Shown here: piece after piece, positions 9,332 through 18,192 of the stretch
Position numbering within the stretch: the first letter of the stretch is position 1
How the letters are laid out: every line of letters begins with the position of its first letter
Assembly: GCA_965199845.1 (NCBI GenBank)
Contig: CBDATZ010000017.1
Coordinates: 1-64,000 of the forward strand
DNA length: 64,000 bases
From: Ilyomonas sp965199845
GTDB taxonomy: Bacteria > Bacteroidota > Bacteroidia > Chitinophagales > Chitinophagaceae
Direction: 5' to 3'
The notes under the pieces: generated by a model
What the model was told of the DNA's origin: nothing
Seen by the model: only the letters and a program-made list of their open reading frames with translations
Database searches by the model: none
Made by a program: the position numbers and the translations under genes

Positions 9332-11509
9332 TTATTTTTCCAAAGCTTCCTGCCATACAAAACAGGAACCGTCTTTTCTATCAGGTCTGGTACCAGGCGA
9401 ATCGGCAGAAGCCAGGCTTCTTGCAAACGGATCGGCAAAAAGATAGCGGTGTGTAGATAGAGACATCAGCATCAAATCGCCTTGCAACATATCTTCCCAT
9501 TGAAATAAAGAAGCATCGCCTTTCTCCTGTTTTTCAATCCTCACTTCTGCCATACCGCCCAATCCTTTCACCGTAACATAACCACTGTCTGTTATGGATT
9601 GCAATGCAATTCTTCCGTTACCACGATCAAGTATCCGGAACTTTGCAGCCTCACTTTTTGCCAAGACATCTTTCTTATTTATCGGTCGTATAAAATGCTT
9701 CCAGTTTACCAGCACGGTACTATCGGCAAGGCTGGTAAGAGTAATGATTTGATTATAAGGAATTGGCTTTGTTAATCCATGCGAACGAGGTTCATCAACT
9801 ATAAAATTATTGAAGTCGGCGTAACCTCCGTTACTGCCATTTGTATTGTAGTTGAAGAGTGTATAGCGCACACCCTGAAAGGTTCTGAGCTGAAATACCA
9901 TGATCGTTGTATCGCCAATATGTGTAAAGTTTAAACCGTCTGTACTATAACTAAACAAAGCTTTTTCTGTATCGAAATTGCAATGCACCCGAAGCCACAC
10001 GCGGCTTGTCGTTAGCTTTTCTCTGTTTATTTTTCCTGTCTGCTGATCGTTCTGTTGAAGCTCTGTTCCATCATTGGTTTTATTGATTCCAATCCAGGCG
10101 AAAGGAAAATTTAAGAGAGCCAGTCCTGCTATATCACCATTCTGTAAACCGCTTGTTTCTACTTCAGTAGTAACGGTTGATTCCGGGCCAACCGCACGCT
10201 GTGTCAGCGAGTTTCGGGCACTCAATAAATCTTTAGCGGGAAGAGAATGTAACCGTAAAAAACCTTTCTTTTCTGTGAGCGACCATTTGTTATCAACAGG
10301 CACATGATTCCATTGCCATAAGGGCTGCAAGGTAGCTGTAGAAAAGGCATCTGACCGCCGGTAAGTGGCGTGTGGCTGAGATGAAAAACCGGTGTTGGGT
10401 TTTACCCAGGTGCGGGGTGAACGCGTTAAATTGCCCGGCAACCCAAAGTATGGCCAATCATCCTTCCATGTTACGGGAGATAATCCTGTTACTCTGCCAA
10501 CAGAATTATAATCAAGCATAGACCAACCCCACCATTCGCCGGATTGAATCTGTATAATTCCTCCCTGGTGCATCGGGATAGATCCGACAAAATTAGGAAC
10601 GGGTGCTATCAGTTTAAATGGAGGTCCATTCCGTGTATCTCCCATTCGCCACCCGGTACCGACGCCCATATTTTCTTTGGCGCTCATTACGTTCACTTCA
10701 TAAGGTCCGCCGGGTTTATTTGCCCGTAAACAAACCTGGTAACAAAGCGGATCGTAGTTGGTATTGGTAATATAATATTTGCCATTAATTTTATAGAAAT
10801 GGCAACCTTCGCCCGCGCCGCTTCCTTTCGGAACAATAATCATTTCTGTTCCGGTTTTGATGTCTAACAAATCATCTGTTAACTCTGCCATGTGAATCTC
10901 ATCATATCCCCAAACAACATAATTTTTTCCATCGTCGTCAAAGAGCACAGACACATCATGAAAAGATTTTTTCATTTTTAAATGCGTCCACGGACCTTCC
11001 GGTTTTGTTGCCGTAAACAATTGCGTGGTTTGCCCGTTTACGTTGGTAAAAATGTAAAACGTATTGTTATGATAGCGAATGCAAGGCGCCCAAATGCCTT
11101 GCCCGTAAATGTCTTTTCCATCTTCCAATCTATACTCAGGACCAAAGTCAAGTTTGTCTGATACATTACAGATAAACTCCCAGTTTACCAGGTCTTTGGA
11201 ATGCAAAAGAGGAAGCCCGGGCATTGCATGATTGGTGGTTCCGGTAAGATAGTAATCGTCACCAACACGTATCATGTCCGGGTCAGAAAACTCTTCGTAA
11301 AACAATGGATTGGTAAATGTACCGTTGCCATTATCAGAAGTCCAGGTTGGTGTATTAATCACATCTTCTTTACCAGCCTGTTTGCTTTTGCCGGCAGCCT
11401 GTTTCTGCGCTTGAGAAAGAATCGTTATTTGTAAAAAAGTAAGGGTAAAAAATAATTTTATGAAGAAGTGTTTGTTGATATTACTAAGTAAACTTTCTGA
11501 AAACATCAT
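9332..11509 (-). CDS. Glycoside hydrolase family 43 protein with C-terminal beta-sandwich domains
   Basis: A 725-residue secreted enzyme. After an N-terminal signal segment (hydrophobic FFTLTFLQITILSQAQ) comes a five-bladed GH43 propeller. The three catalytic acids are visible in EFSDPDMIRVGDDYYLTGT, in VSVLFDDDGKNYVVWG and in GSGAGEGCHFYKINGKYYIT. A concanavalin-like beta-xylosidase C-terminal domain follows from about residue 395, and a lectin-like tail (RFRILDRGNGRIALQ-type beta-trefoil) ends the protein. GH43 enzymes release xylose or arabinose from plant xylans and arabinans. It is the last gene of a likely PhyH-GH5-GH43 operon with gaps of 34 and 74 bases. Confidence 0.9.
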   Translation of the reverse strand: MMFSESLLSNINKHFFIKLFFTLTFLQITILSQAQKQAAGKSKQAGKEDVINTPTWTSDNGNGTFTNPLFYEEFSDPDMIRVGDDYYLTGTTNHAMPGLPLLHSKDLVNWEFICNVSDKLDFGPEYRLEDGKDIYGQGIWAPCIRYHNNTFYIFTNVNGQTTQLFTATKPEGPWTHLKMKKSFHDVSVLFDDDGKNYVVWGYDEIHMAELTDDLLDIKTGTEMIIVPKGSGAGEGCHFYKINGKYYITNTNYDPLCYQVCLRANKPGGPYEVNVMSAKENMGVGTGWRMGDTRNGPPFKLIAPVPNFVGSIPMHQGGIIQIQSGEWWGWSMLDYNSVGRVTGLSPVTWKDDWPYFGLPGNLTRSPRTWVKPNTGFSSQPHATYRRSDAFSTATLQPLWQWNHVPVDNKWSLTEKKGFLRLHSLPAKDLLSARNSLTQRAVGPESTVTTEVETSGLQNGDIAGLALLNFPFAWIGINKTNDGTELQQNDQQTGKINREKLTTSRVWLRVHCNFDTEKALFSYSTDGLNFTHIGDTTIMVFQLRTFQGVRYTLFNYNTNGSNGGYADFNNFIVDEPRSHGLTKPIPYNQIITLTSLADSTVLVNWKHFIRPINKKDVLAKSEAAKFRILDRGNGRIALQSITDSGYVTVKGLGGMAEVRIEKQEKGDASLFQWEDMLQGDLMLMSLSTHRYLFADPFARSLASADSPGTRPDRKDGSCFVWQEALEK

Positions 11510-11583
11510 ATATTATTCAAACGTTCTGAAAATAAGAAACGGCTTACAAATTAAAAGAATCATATCAGCTATAAAACAGTATA

Positions 11584-12660
11584 TTATTGAGCCGCTTTTA
11601 ATGTGTACATTTTGATGCTATCTATTTCCGGCTGGTGATAGGCAGAGAAATCAGGCTTAAACAAATCATGCTGCCAGACCTGTGGCTGCGGGTCGCCGGG
11701 GCGATGTCCCCAGGGCAAATCAGTTTGTGTTTTTCCATTCACCAAACCCCACAACATACAGCCTACTTTTTCATTGTAAAAAACGGGTAAATTATCAGAA
11801 ATCACAGAGCGGTTTGGCCGGTTCATCCATTCTGTACAAATCATCGGGCGATTGTATTTTTTCAAATCGTTAATCTGTTGCTGCAGTGCTTCTTTATTGC
11901 CATAATTATGAAACGAAATGATATCTGAACCTGCCAGCGCTATGTCGTTCAACCGCTGGTTGTTGTTCCACACATCAATACTTACAGGCTGCGATGGATT
12001 TACTTTCCTTGCGCACATAATAACTTTCTTCAGCAAAGGGAAAGTAGCAGAACCTAAACCGCCATTCGTTGGTTCATTATACAAATCCCAGAAAAGAATG
12101 CGGGAATCATTTTTAAACCGTGTTAAAACGGCGGTTACATAACGCTCCAGTTTTGGATGTGTGGTCGAGTCTATCACCATGCTGTGCCCCGGGCTTGGCG
12201 ACCAGTCCCAGGCATACCAACCCTTTAGTGGTTCTAATTGTTTGCCTACTTTGGGTTCGAACGTTATTCCAAACACACAATCATCAAACAGGGCAGGCAC
12301 AAATTTTATCTTGTGCTTTGCGCAAACTTCCATGAATGTATTAAGTGTCTTTAAAAAATAAGCCGAATCATCTGCAAACACGGCATACTGCAAAACGGCT
12401 CGCAGAACATTCATACCAGCTGCCTGGGCAAGCGCTAATTCTTTATCTATTGCAACAGGATCGAAGGTTGTTTTATCCCACATTGCTGTGTAATTAATAG
12501 CATAAGCCGGTATGTAGTTAAAGCCGCAAGACCAGGATTGTTGCTGATACCAGTTCCACGCTTTTTGTTGCGACCAGCGTAACGTGGTATCCTGCGCTCC
12601 TGTTTTATTTGTAATAAGAACAATACTTAAAAAAATAAAGGCAATTAATTTCATTTTCAT
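11584..12660 (-). CDS. Secreted glycoside hydrolase family 5 (cellulase-like) protein
   Basis: A secreted TIM-barrel hydrolase of about 358 residues. I start it at the ATG at 12660 (MKMKLIAFIFLS signal peptide), because the longer frame needs a TTG. The acid/base glutamate is in the LYNEPTN motif and the nucleophile glutamate is in MICTEWMNRP, the usual clan GH-A arrangement. Bacteroidota relatives are annotated as cellulases or 1,4-beta-xylanases, but the true substrate is not visible. It sits between PhyH and GH43 genes in the same orientation with short spacers, which suggests a shared transcript and a common plant-glycan role. Confidence 0.85.
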   Translation of the reverse strand: MKMKLIAFIFLSIVLITNKTGAQDTTLRWSQQKAWNWYQQQSWSCGFNYIPAYAINYTAMWDKTTFDPVAIDKELALAQAAGMNVLRAVLQYAVFADDSAYFLKTLNTFMEVCAKHKIKFVPALFDDCVFGITFEPKVGKQLEPLKGWYAWDWSPSPGHSMVIDSTTHPKLERYVTAVLTRFKNDSRILFWDLYNEPTNGGLGSATFPLLKKVIMCARKVNPSQPVSIDVWNNNQRLNDIALAGSDIISFHNYGNKEALQQQINDLKKYNRPMICTEWMNRPNRSVISDNLPVFYNEKVGCMLWGLVNGKTQTDLPWGHRPGDPQPQVWQHDLFKPDFSAYHQPEIDSIKMYTLKAAQ

Positions 12661-12694
12661 AATAGAAGGCAATCGGTAAGCGAGAAATAAAAAT

Positions 12695-13510
12695 TTATAA
12701 CACTAACGGATTATGCTGCGAGGCGGCTTTATCGCCGGGTTGCAGTCCGCCAAGCCATTTGTTACGATCGTTTTCCTGGTGTTTGTTCTGAGGCTCTGTA
12801 ATGTGAGCGCCATCAGCAAAATAAATGATGGTCATCACTTCGCGCGTTACATTCGATTTATTACCGGGTGCTGCATGAAGCGTCCAGCCACAGTGCCAGG
12901 TAGCATCGCCGGCTTTCATGGTTTTGGCACGGCTTACTTCAAAATTTTTGTCTTTAATAAATTTTTCAAGTACGGCTTCCGATTCATCACTGATAGCAAT
13001 ATTTTCAACGAAGCCTGCAGTATGAGAATGCGAAGCAAAAGTAAGCATGCCCATATCTTCATCGATATCCATCAAAGGCATCCACATGGTAACTGTATTG
13101 TTAGTATCTAATGGCCAGTAATATTGGTCCTGGTGCCAGGGCGTAAAGCCACCGCCGGGTTCTTTATACAATGCCTGGTCGTGGTAAATGCGAACATTTT
13201 CTACGCCCAGCAAATCGGCGGCAATTTTGGCAAAGCGTTTTGCGAGAGTAAACTTTTTTACATCTTTATCAACCTCCCACAAATTCATGATTTGCAGAAA
13301 CGCTTTGCCGTAAGTATCACGTTCCTGCAGCGCTCTTTTTTCTGTGTTGTATTGATAAGCTGCTTCGTTAATCGCTTCGCGATAAGCGGCAACTTCATCA
13401 GGGCGCAAAACGCCTTTAATTAAAGTATGTCCCTCTCTGCGGAAGGTTTCAATTTGTTCGGGATTAATATCTGTTGTTTCATCTAAAGATGGCAAGCTAA
13501 CCGTATTCAT
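12695..13510 (-). CDS. Phytanoyl-CoA dioxygenase family protein
   Basis: A 271-residue Fe(II)/2-oxoglutarate-dependent oxygenase of the PhyH fold. The iron-binding His-x-Asp is in TPWHQDQYYW, the distal histidine in TLHAAPGNKS, and a 2-oxoglutarate-binding arginine in VTREVMTIIY. There is no signal peptide, so it is cytosolic. Many bacterial PhyH proteins sit in carbohydrate-use clusters with unknown small-molecule substrates. Here it leads the PhyH-GH5-GH43 row and is divergently arranged from an AraC regulator across 131 bases. Confidence 0.88.
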   Translation of the reverse strand: MNTVSLPSLDETTDINPEQIETFRREGHTLIKGVLRPDEVAAYREAINEAAYQYNTEKRALQERDTYGKAFLQIMNLWEVDKDVKKFTLAKRFAKIAADLLGVENVRIYHDQALYKEPGGGFTPWHQDQYYWPLDTNNTVTMWMPLMDIDEDMGMLTFASHSHTAGFVENIAISDESEAVLEKFIKDKNFEVSRAKTMKAGDATWHCGWTLHAAPGNKSNVTREVMTIIYFADGAHITEPQNKHQENDRNKWLGGLQPGDKAASQHNPLVL

Positions 13511-13641
13511 AATTCAATGATTTTACTATTGCAAATAGAATAAATGATTCGTTGTAAAAGAAAGGACGTTTTGTCTAAAAAGTGGTTTATTTTGTCTTTT
13601 CTTATCTTACAGATATATTTATCAAATAAATTTCCCTTTAT

Positions 13642-14505
13642 ATGAAGCCTTCACTCGAATCGGTAAGTTCATCAGGAATGCATTCATTTTTAGTAAGGCA
13701 GTTTGAAGAAAAAAGTTTTCGCGCGCCATATCATTTTCATCCTGAATTAGAACTGACATTTATTTTAAAGGGAAGCGGAAAGCGATATGTAGGTGCGAAT
13801 ATGAGCGACTTTTACCCAGGTGATTTTGTTTTGTTAGGTTCCAATTTGCCTCATTGCTGGAAAACGGAAAGCAGCAGAACAAAAGACAAATCAAGCTCTG
13901 TTGTTATTCAGTTTCAGAAAGATTTTTTGGGTGCTGATTTTTTTGAAAAACCTGAAATGAGCCGCGTATTGCATTTGCTTCAAAAAAGCGATAGCGGCAT
14001 TCAGTTTACAAATAATACAACCTTATATCAAAACAAAATGCAGGAGCTTTTACAGGAGCCAAACAGTTGTAAAAAAGTGATTCTGCTTCTTGACTTATTA
14101 CATCAGTTATCTGTTTCAAAGAAATATATTTTACTGCAAAAACAAAAAACGCATACTACCTTATCAGCAACCGAACAACAACGTCTTCATACCGTAATGG
14201 TTTATATTGTAGAGCATTTTACAGATACTATATCACTTACAAAAGCAGCTTCATTAGCCAACATGACACCTGCTGCTTTTTGCAAATATTTTAAAAGAAT
14301 TACACGAAAAACATTTATAGAAGCGGTAACAGATTACCGGGTTGATTATGCTTCGCAGCAACTGATTCATACAAATCATTCCATTTCTCAAATCAGCTTT
14401 GACAGCGGCTTTAACGATCTTTCTCATTTTCATAAAACGTTCAAAACAAGGCTGCAATTAAGTCCTTTGTGCTATCGCAATACGTTTCTGCAAAAGCTGG
14501 AATAG
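13642..14505 (+). CDS. AraC-family transcriptional regulator
   Basis: A 287-residue regulator with an N-terminal cupin sensor (FRAPYHFHPELELTFILKGSG, then DFVLLGSNLPHCWKT) and a C-terminal double helix-turn-helix from about residue 185, ending with the conserved FNDLSHFHKTFKTRLQLSPLCYR block. AraC proteins of this layout sense a sugar or metabolite and activate nearby genes. The divergent placement from PhyH-GH5-GH43 suggests it controls that set. The 3' end faces the TIM-barrel gene with a 22-base gap. Confidence 0.92.
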   Translation: MKPSLESVSSSGMHSFLVRQFEEKSFRAPYHFHPELELTFILKGSGKRYVGANMSDFYPGDFVLLGSNLPHCWKTESSRTKDKSSSVVIQFQKDFLGADFFEKPEMSRVLHLLQKSDSGIQFTNNTTLYQNKMQELLQEPNSCKKVILLLDLLHQLSVSKKYILLQKQKTHTTLSATEQQRLHTVMVYIVEHFTDTISLTKAASLANMTPAAFCKYFKRITRKTFIEAVTDYRVDYASQQLIHTNHSISQISFDSGFNDLSHFHKTFKTRLQLSPLCYRNTFLQKLE

Positions 14506-14527
14506 CTTTGTTTTTTTAAGAAAAATA

Positions 14528-15355
14528 TTACGAAACATCGTATCTTTTTTTCAGCATGTTCATCATGTTTACATTAATGTTCCACTGGTCTGCAACAGGC
14601 TCATTTGTATCGGGCAAATGAACCATATAAGGATAAGAACCAAACTCCGGCGTAATGGTTATTACCACATTTTCTTTCCGCTTTCTTTCTATAATTTTAT
14701 CCCACCAACGCAGGTGCGCTGCCAGTTCTTTTTCCCATTGCGGCAGAAATGGATTTGTGACTTGCGGGCCTTCCGTATAACCGATTCTTGTGTGGATATG
14801 TGCTGTATGATTACAGGCAAGCTGCATAGCTTCTTCCTGATCTTCCAGCAACGATTCTGCTACGCATACCCAATGAGACATATCTAACGTAATTTGTAAA
14901 TGCGGAAACGTTTCAAAATAAATTTTTGCAATATGAGCAGCAAAAAGACATTTGTTACGGTGTGTTTCGTGATATACCGGAATGCCTGTTTTCTTTGTAT
15001 AAGCAGCCGCAACTTCAAACAAAGCAGCATTCTCGTTAAGTGAAAAAAAATCTTTACCGGTTTGTGTATTGATAAATAAAAATTGAAAGGGTTTTATTTT
15101 TTCAAACCATGCTGCAAAGGCTTTTTTATGCGTTACAAAATTGCTGTCATACGTGTCGTATTGCTGTGGAATTAAGAGCATGTTATGCGAATCAGCAATC
15201 ATCCAGATTTCATCTAATTCCTGTTGCGTTGTCATATTACTTACACCAAACTCAATTCCATCGTAACCAGCCTCTTTTGCTTTACTTGTAAAATCTTTCC
15301 ACGATAATGCTTCACTTCCCCAACGCGGACAAAAGAATTGAATTGGTTTATGCAT
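14528..15355 (-). CDS. Sugar phosphate isomerase/epimerase family TIM barrel
   Basis: A 275-residue protein of the xylose isomerase-like TIM-barrel family (AP_endonuc_2 fold). Recognisable segments are GYDGIEFGVSN near the start, a metal-ligand glutamate in PVYHETHRNKC, LTLDMSHW and the C-terminal ITPEFGSYPYM. Family members isomerise or epimerise sugars, inositols or hydroxypyruvate using a divalent metal. There is no signal peptide. It lies 85 bases downstream of the GH127 gene in the same direction and probably processes a sugar released by the island, though the substrate is unknown. Confidence 0.85.
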   Translation of the reverse strand: MHKPIQFFCPRWGSEALSWKDFTSKAKEAGYDGIEFGVSNMTTQQELDEIWMIADSHNMLLIPQQYDTYDSNFVTHKKAFAAWFEKIKPFQFLFINTQTGKDFFSLNENAALFEVAAAYTKKTGIPVYHETHRNKCLFAAHIAKIYFETFPHLQITLDMSHWVCVAESLLEDQEEAMQLACNHTAHIHTRIGYTEGPQVTNPFLPQWEKELAAHLRWWDKIIERKRKENVVITITPEFGSYPYMVHLPDTNEPVADQWNINVNMMNMLKKRYDVS

Positions 15356-15440
15356 ATATTGATTTTACTTACAAAATTTACTATGAACAATAATAAGCTT
15401 CACATTCAATTTCTGTGTTTTATTTTTTGAATAATTCAAA

Positions 15441-17804
15441 TTATTTTGCCTTTACAATCCGGCAACCAAACAAGCCGCCGGCTGTATTGCCTTCATGCGC
15501 CTGGAAGGTAATTGTTACTTCTTTTTTGCCTTTCAATATTTCGCCCGGAATATCATATACCGCATCAAAAAATTCATTTGGTTTGCTGCCATTTAAAAGC
15601 TGTGTAGCAATGCGTTTTCCATCAACCAAAACTTCAAATTCTCTTCCACCGGCATCGCTTCCCCAATACGTACAAACCAATTGCTGCGGCACGCTTCCGC
15701 CCAATGTTTTCATGGTAAAAGAAAAGAACCCGCCATCCCGCGCATCACGCCATTTGTAATCGCCCAGTTCACCTGAATTTGTTTTTTCGCCTTTTAAATT
15801 GTGATCATGTTCCGGCTGTTGTTCACCAATGCGCATAATATCAATAGTGCGGTTTTCCAACTCTTTTTTACTTCGTAATTCGGCTTCATAATCTGTCTTT
15901 TTTTTATTCCATTGGTTATCATTATACAAATCCCAATACACAATTTCGCGCTCATCCTGAATGGCATAAAAAGGAACCAGTCTGGTATCGTAAGGCTGCG
16001 CTACATTCAGCGTTTGAAATACAAGACTATCGCCTTTTTTCTCTAACCATTTCGATGGATTTTTTTCATTGCTAACCAATACAGGAACATCAAACAAACG
16101 GTCATTACTTTTAGGCAACACTTTACCGGCTAACACCAGCGGACCATATAAAACAGCAATCTTACTTGGGTTTCCCGAAATGGCTTCTTCATACAACTGC
16201 ATTGGCATTTGCAGTTCTATTTTATCGCCATTTTTCCAGGAGCGATTGATTGAAATATAAGAAGAAGGTGATGATGTAATTTCTTGTTTTGCGCCGTTTA
16301 TTTTCACAATAAAATCAGAAGTTGCCCACCACGGACGGCGAATCATCACTGTAAATTTCTTTGCCGATTTTGTTTTAAAAATGAGCAACGTTTTATCAGA
16401 AGCCGGAAAGTTTGTTTGCTGCTCAATAATACAGTTTTGGTTTTTAAAATGTAAGGTAGAAGGGATAAATAAATTTACATACAAACTGCCATCGGCGCCC
16501 TCATTATAAATATCACCGCCATAATTTGCCGGGTTCTCCATTCCTGTTCCGGTGCAGCACCAGAACGATGAATCCGGTGTGCTAAAAATCTTCTTTGAAC
16601 CGGCCAGTAAAGGCACATAATAACACATCATTCCATCGCTGTGGTTTTGCGAAGCCAGGATATGATTATACAATGCACGCTCATAATAATCTTCCCATTT
16701 TGCTGATGGATTCCAGCTAAACAAATGTCTTGTCAGCTTCAGCATATTATACGTATTACATGTTTCTGTTGTGTTGGAACTAAGCTGTTTGCTTAAACTA
16801 TCGGGCGTATGAAAATATTCATAATTGCTGTTGCCGCCAATCACGTAAGTATGATGTTTGATGACGGTATTCCAGAAGAAGGAAGCAATTGTGCTGTCTT
16901 TATTTTCCCCGGTTAATTCATATAAACGCGATACCCCAATCACTTTTGGAATCTGCATATTAGAATGCTTTCCGGCAAGCTCATCTTTTTGTGCCGCCAG
17001 AGTATCCAGCACTTCTTTATGATAAAAATGATTGGCGGCTTCCAGGTATTTTTTATCGCCTGTAAAGGCATATAAGTTAGCCAGCGTTTCGTTCATGCCG
17101 CCTTGTTCTGTTACCAGCATTTTTTGCCAGTCGGCTTCTGTAAGATTACCAAATTTGGTAACGATCCAATCACCCAGTTTTGTTACAACATTCAACGCTT
17201 CTTTATTATCACAATACAGATAAGCATCTTCTATTCCAGCCATTACTTTGTGTACTGTGTACCACGGAACCCAACCGCCATTTAAATCAAATCCTTTACT
17301 GTTGATATTGCCTTTGGCAACATCAGTAAAGATGCTGTCTTCGCTCGGTATTGCGCCGACATAACCTGTCTTTCGTGCATCCTGGCACCGCTTTAACTGG
17401 TGAATGATATAATCAACTTTTTGTTTTAATTTTTCATTTCCTGTTGATGCATACATGACTGCGCAGGCAGATAAATAATGACCTAACGAATGCCCGCTTA
17501 CACCTTCGCTTTCCCAACCACCATAAGCCGAATCTTTGGGCGGCAAACCTGCATTCTTCATAAAGCGGTTTAAAAAACGATCCGGCGATAAAGACAATAA
17601 ATAAGCTTCGTCTGCCTGTTGTGCTTTCAAAAAAATACCATCCGTTATACGAACATATTCAGGTGAAAAACTATAAGCTTTTACAGCAACAACAGGCTTT
17701 ACTTTTATCTTGCTGTTATTGCTGTCGGGGAAATAAGTTTGGGCAGATAATTCATGAGTAAGAAGTATTACAAGTACACTTAGTAAAAGGCATATATTTT
17801 TCAT
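15441..17804 (-). CDS. Beta-L-arabinofuranosidase-type protein, glycoside hydrolase family 127
   Basis: A 787-residue secreted enzyme of the former DUF1680 family. A signal peptide (MKNICLLLSVLVILLT) is followed by an (alpha/alpha)6 barrel. The zinc/cysteine active site known for GH127 is complete: the glutamate and cysteine of NTTETCNTYN and the cysteine pair of SSFWCCTGTGMENP, one of which is the nucleophile. A beta-sandwich and a C-terminal jelly roll (DGGFFSFTMKTLGGS onwards) complete the protein. It removes beta-L-arabinofuranose from plant glycans. The TIM-barrel epimerase gene follows within 85 bases. Confidence 0.92.
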   Translation of the reverse strand: MKNICLLLSVLVILLTHELSAQTYFPDSNNSKIKVKPVVAVKAYSFSPEYVRITDGIFLKAQQADEAYLLSLSPDRFLNRFMKNAGLPPKDSAYGGWESEGVSGHSLGHYLSACAVMYASTGNEKLKQKVDYIIHQLKRCQDARKTGYVGAIPSEDSIFTDVAKGNINSKGFDLNGGWVPWYTVHKVMAGIEDAYLYCDNKEALNVVTKLGDWIVTKFGNLTEADWQKMLVTEQGGMNETLANLYAFTGDKKYLEAANHFYHKEVLDTLAAQKDELAGKHSNMQIPKVIGVSRLYELTGENKDSTIASFFWNTVIKHHTYVIGGNSNYEYFHTPDSLSKQLSSNTTETCNTYNMLKLTRHLFSWNPSAKWEDYYERALYNHILASQNHSDGMMCYYVPLLAGSKKIFSTPDSSFWCCTGTGMENPANYGGDIYNEGADGSLYVNLFIPSTLHFKNQNCIIEQQTNFPASDKTLLIFKTKSAKKFTVMIRRPWWATSDFIVKINGAKQEITSSPSSYISINRSWKNGDKIELQMPMQLYEEAISGNPSKIAVLYGPLVLAGKVLPKSNDRLFDVPVLVSNEKNPSKWLEKKGDSLVFQTLNVAQPYDTRLVPFYAIQDEREIVYWDLYNDNQWNKKKTDYEAELRSKKELENRTIDIMRIGEQQPEHDHNLKGEKTNSGELGDYKWRDARDGGFFSFTMKTLGGSVPQQLVCTYWGSDAGGREFEVLVDGKRIATQLLNGSKPNEFFDAVYDIPGEILKGKKEVTITFQAHEGNTAGGLFGCRIVKAK

Positions 17805-18192
17805 TGCAGGTAATTAAATATGTAACCAAAACATCTTTGGTAAAGTAATCGAATTCTTTGCATTAATTCATGTATTATACGGAAAGATGAACACTTAAAA
17901 TCGCAAAGAAATAAACTCTTTATTGTTTAGGTTATGTATGATAAAGTGAAACTGTAAATCTATAAATAGTATCTCGATCAATACAGAAACAAAACGGTTT
18001 TGATTTTAGCGATTTGTATTGTTTTTAGTATGAAGATAATAAGCAGATAAAATATGGTCTTATGTTTAATTCGCTGATGAATATTATCGTTACCTGGTCG
18101 GCTTGCTTTACATTACTCGAGTAAAAAATCATTCACAGCTATAGTAACATCATAATCATAATATAGTCTCGAATAAAACAATTGTTGTGCTT
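17805..18192. other. Intergenic stretch, no gene seen
   Basis: About 390 AT-rich bases between the GH2 stop and the GH127 start. No coding frame or strong inverted repeat was seen. The promoter of GH127 should lie at its left end. Confidence 0.5.

Noticed and set aside
12661..12672. TTG start of the GH5 gene
   Set aside because: An ATG four codons downstream begins a better signal peptide.
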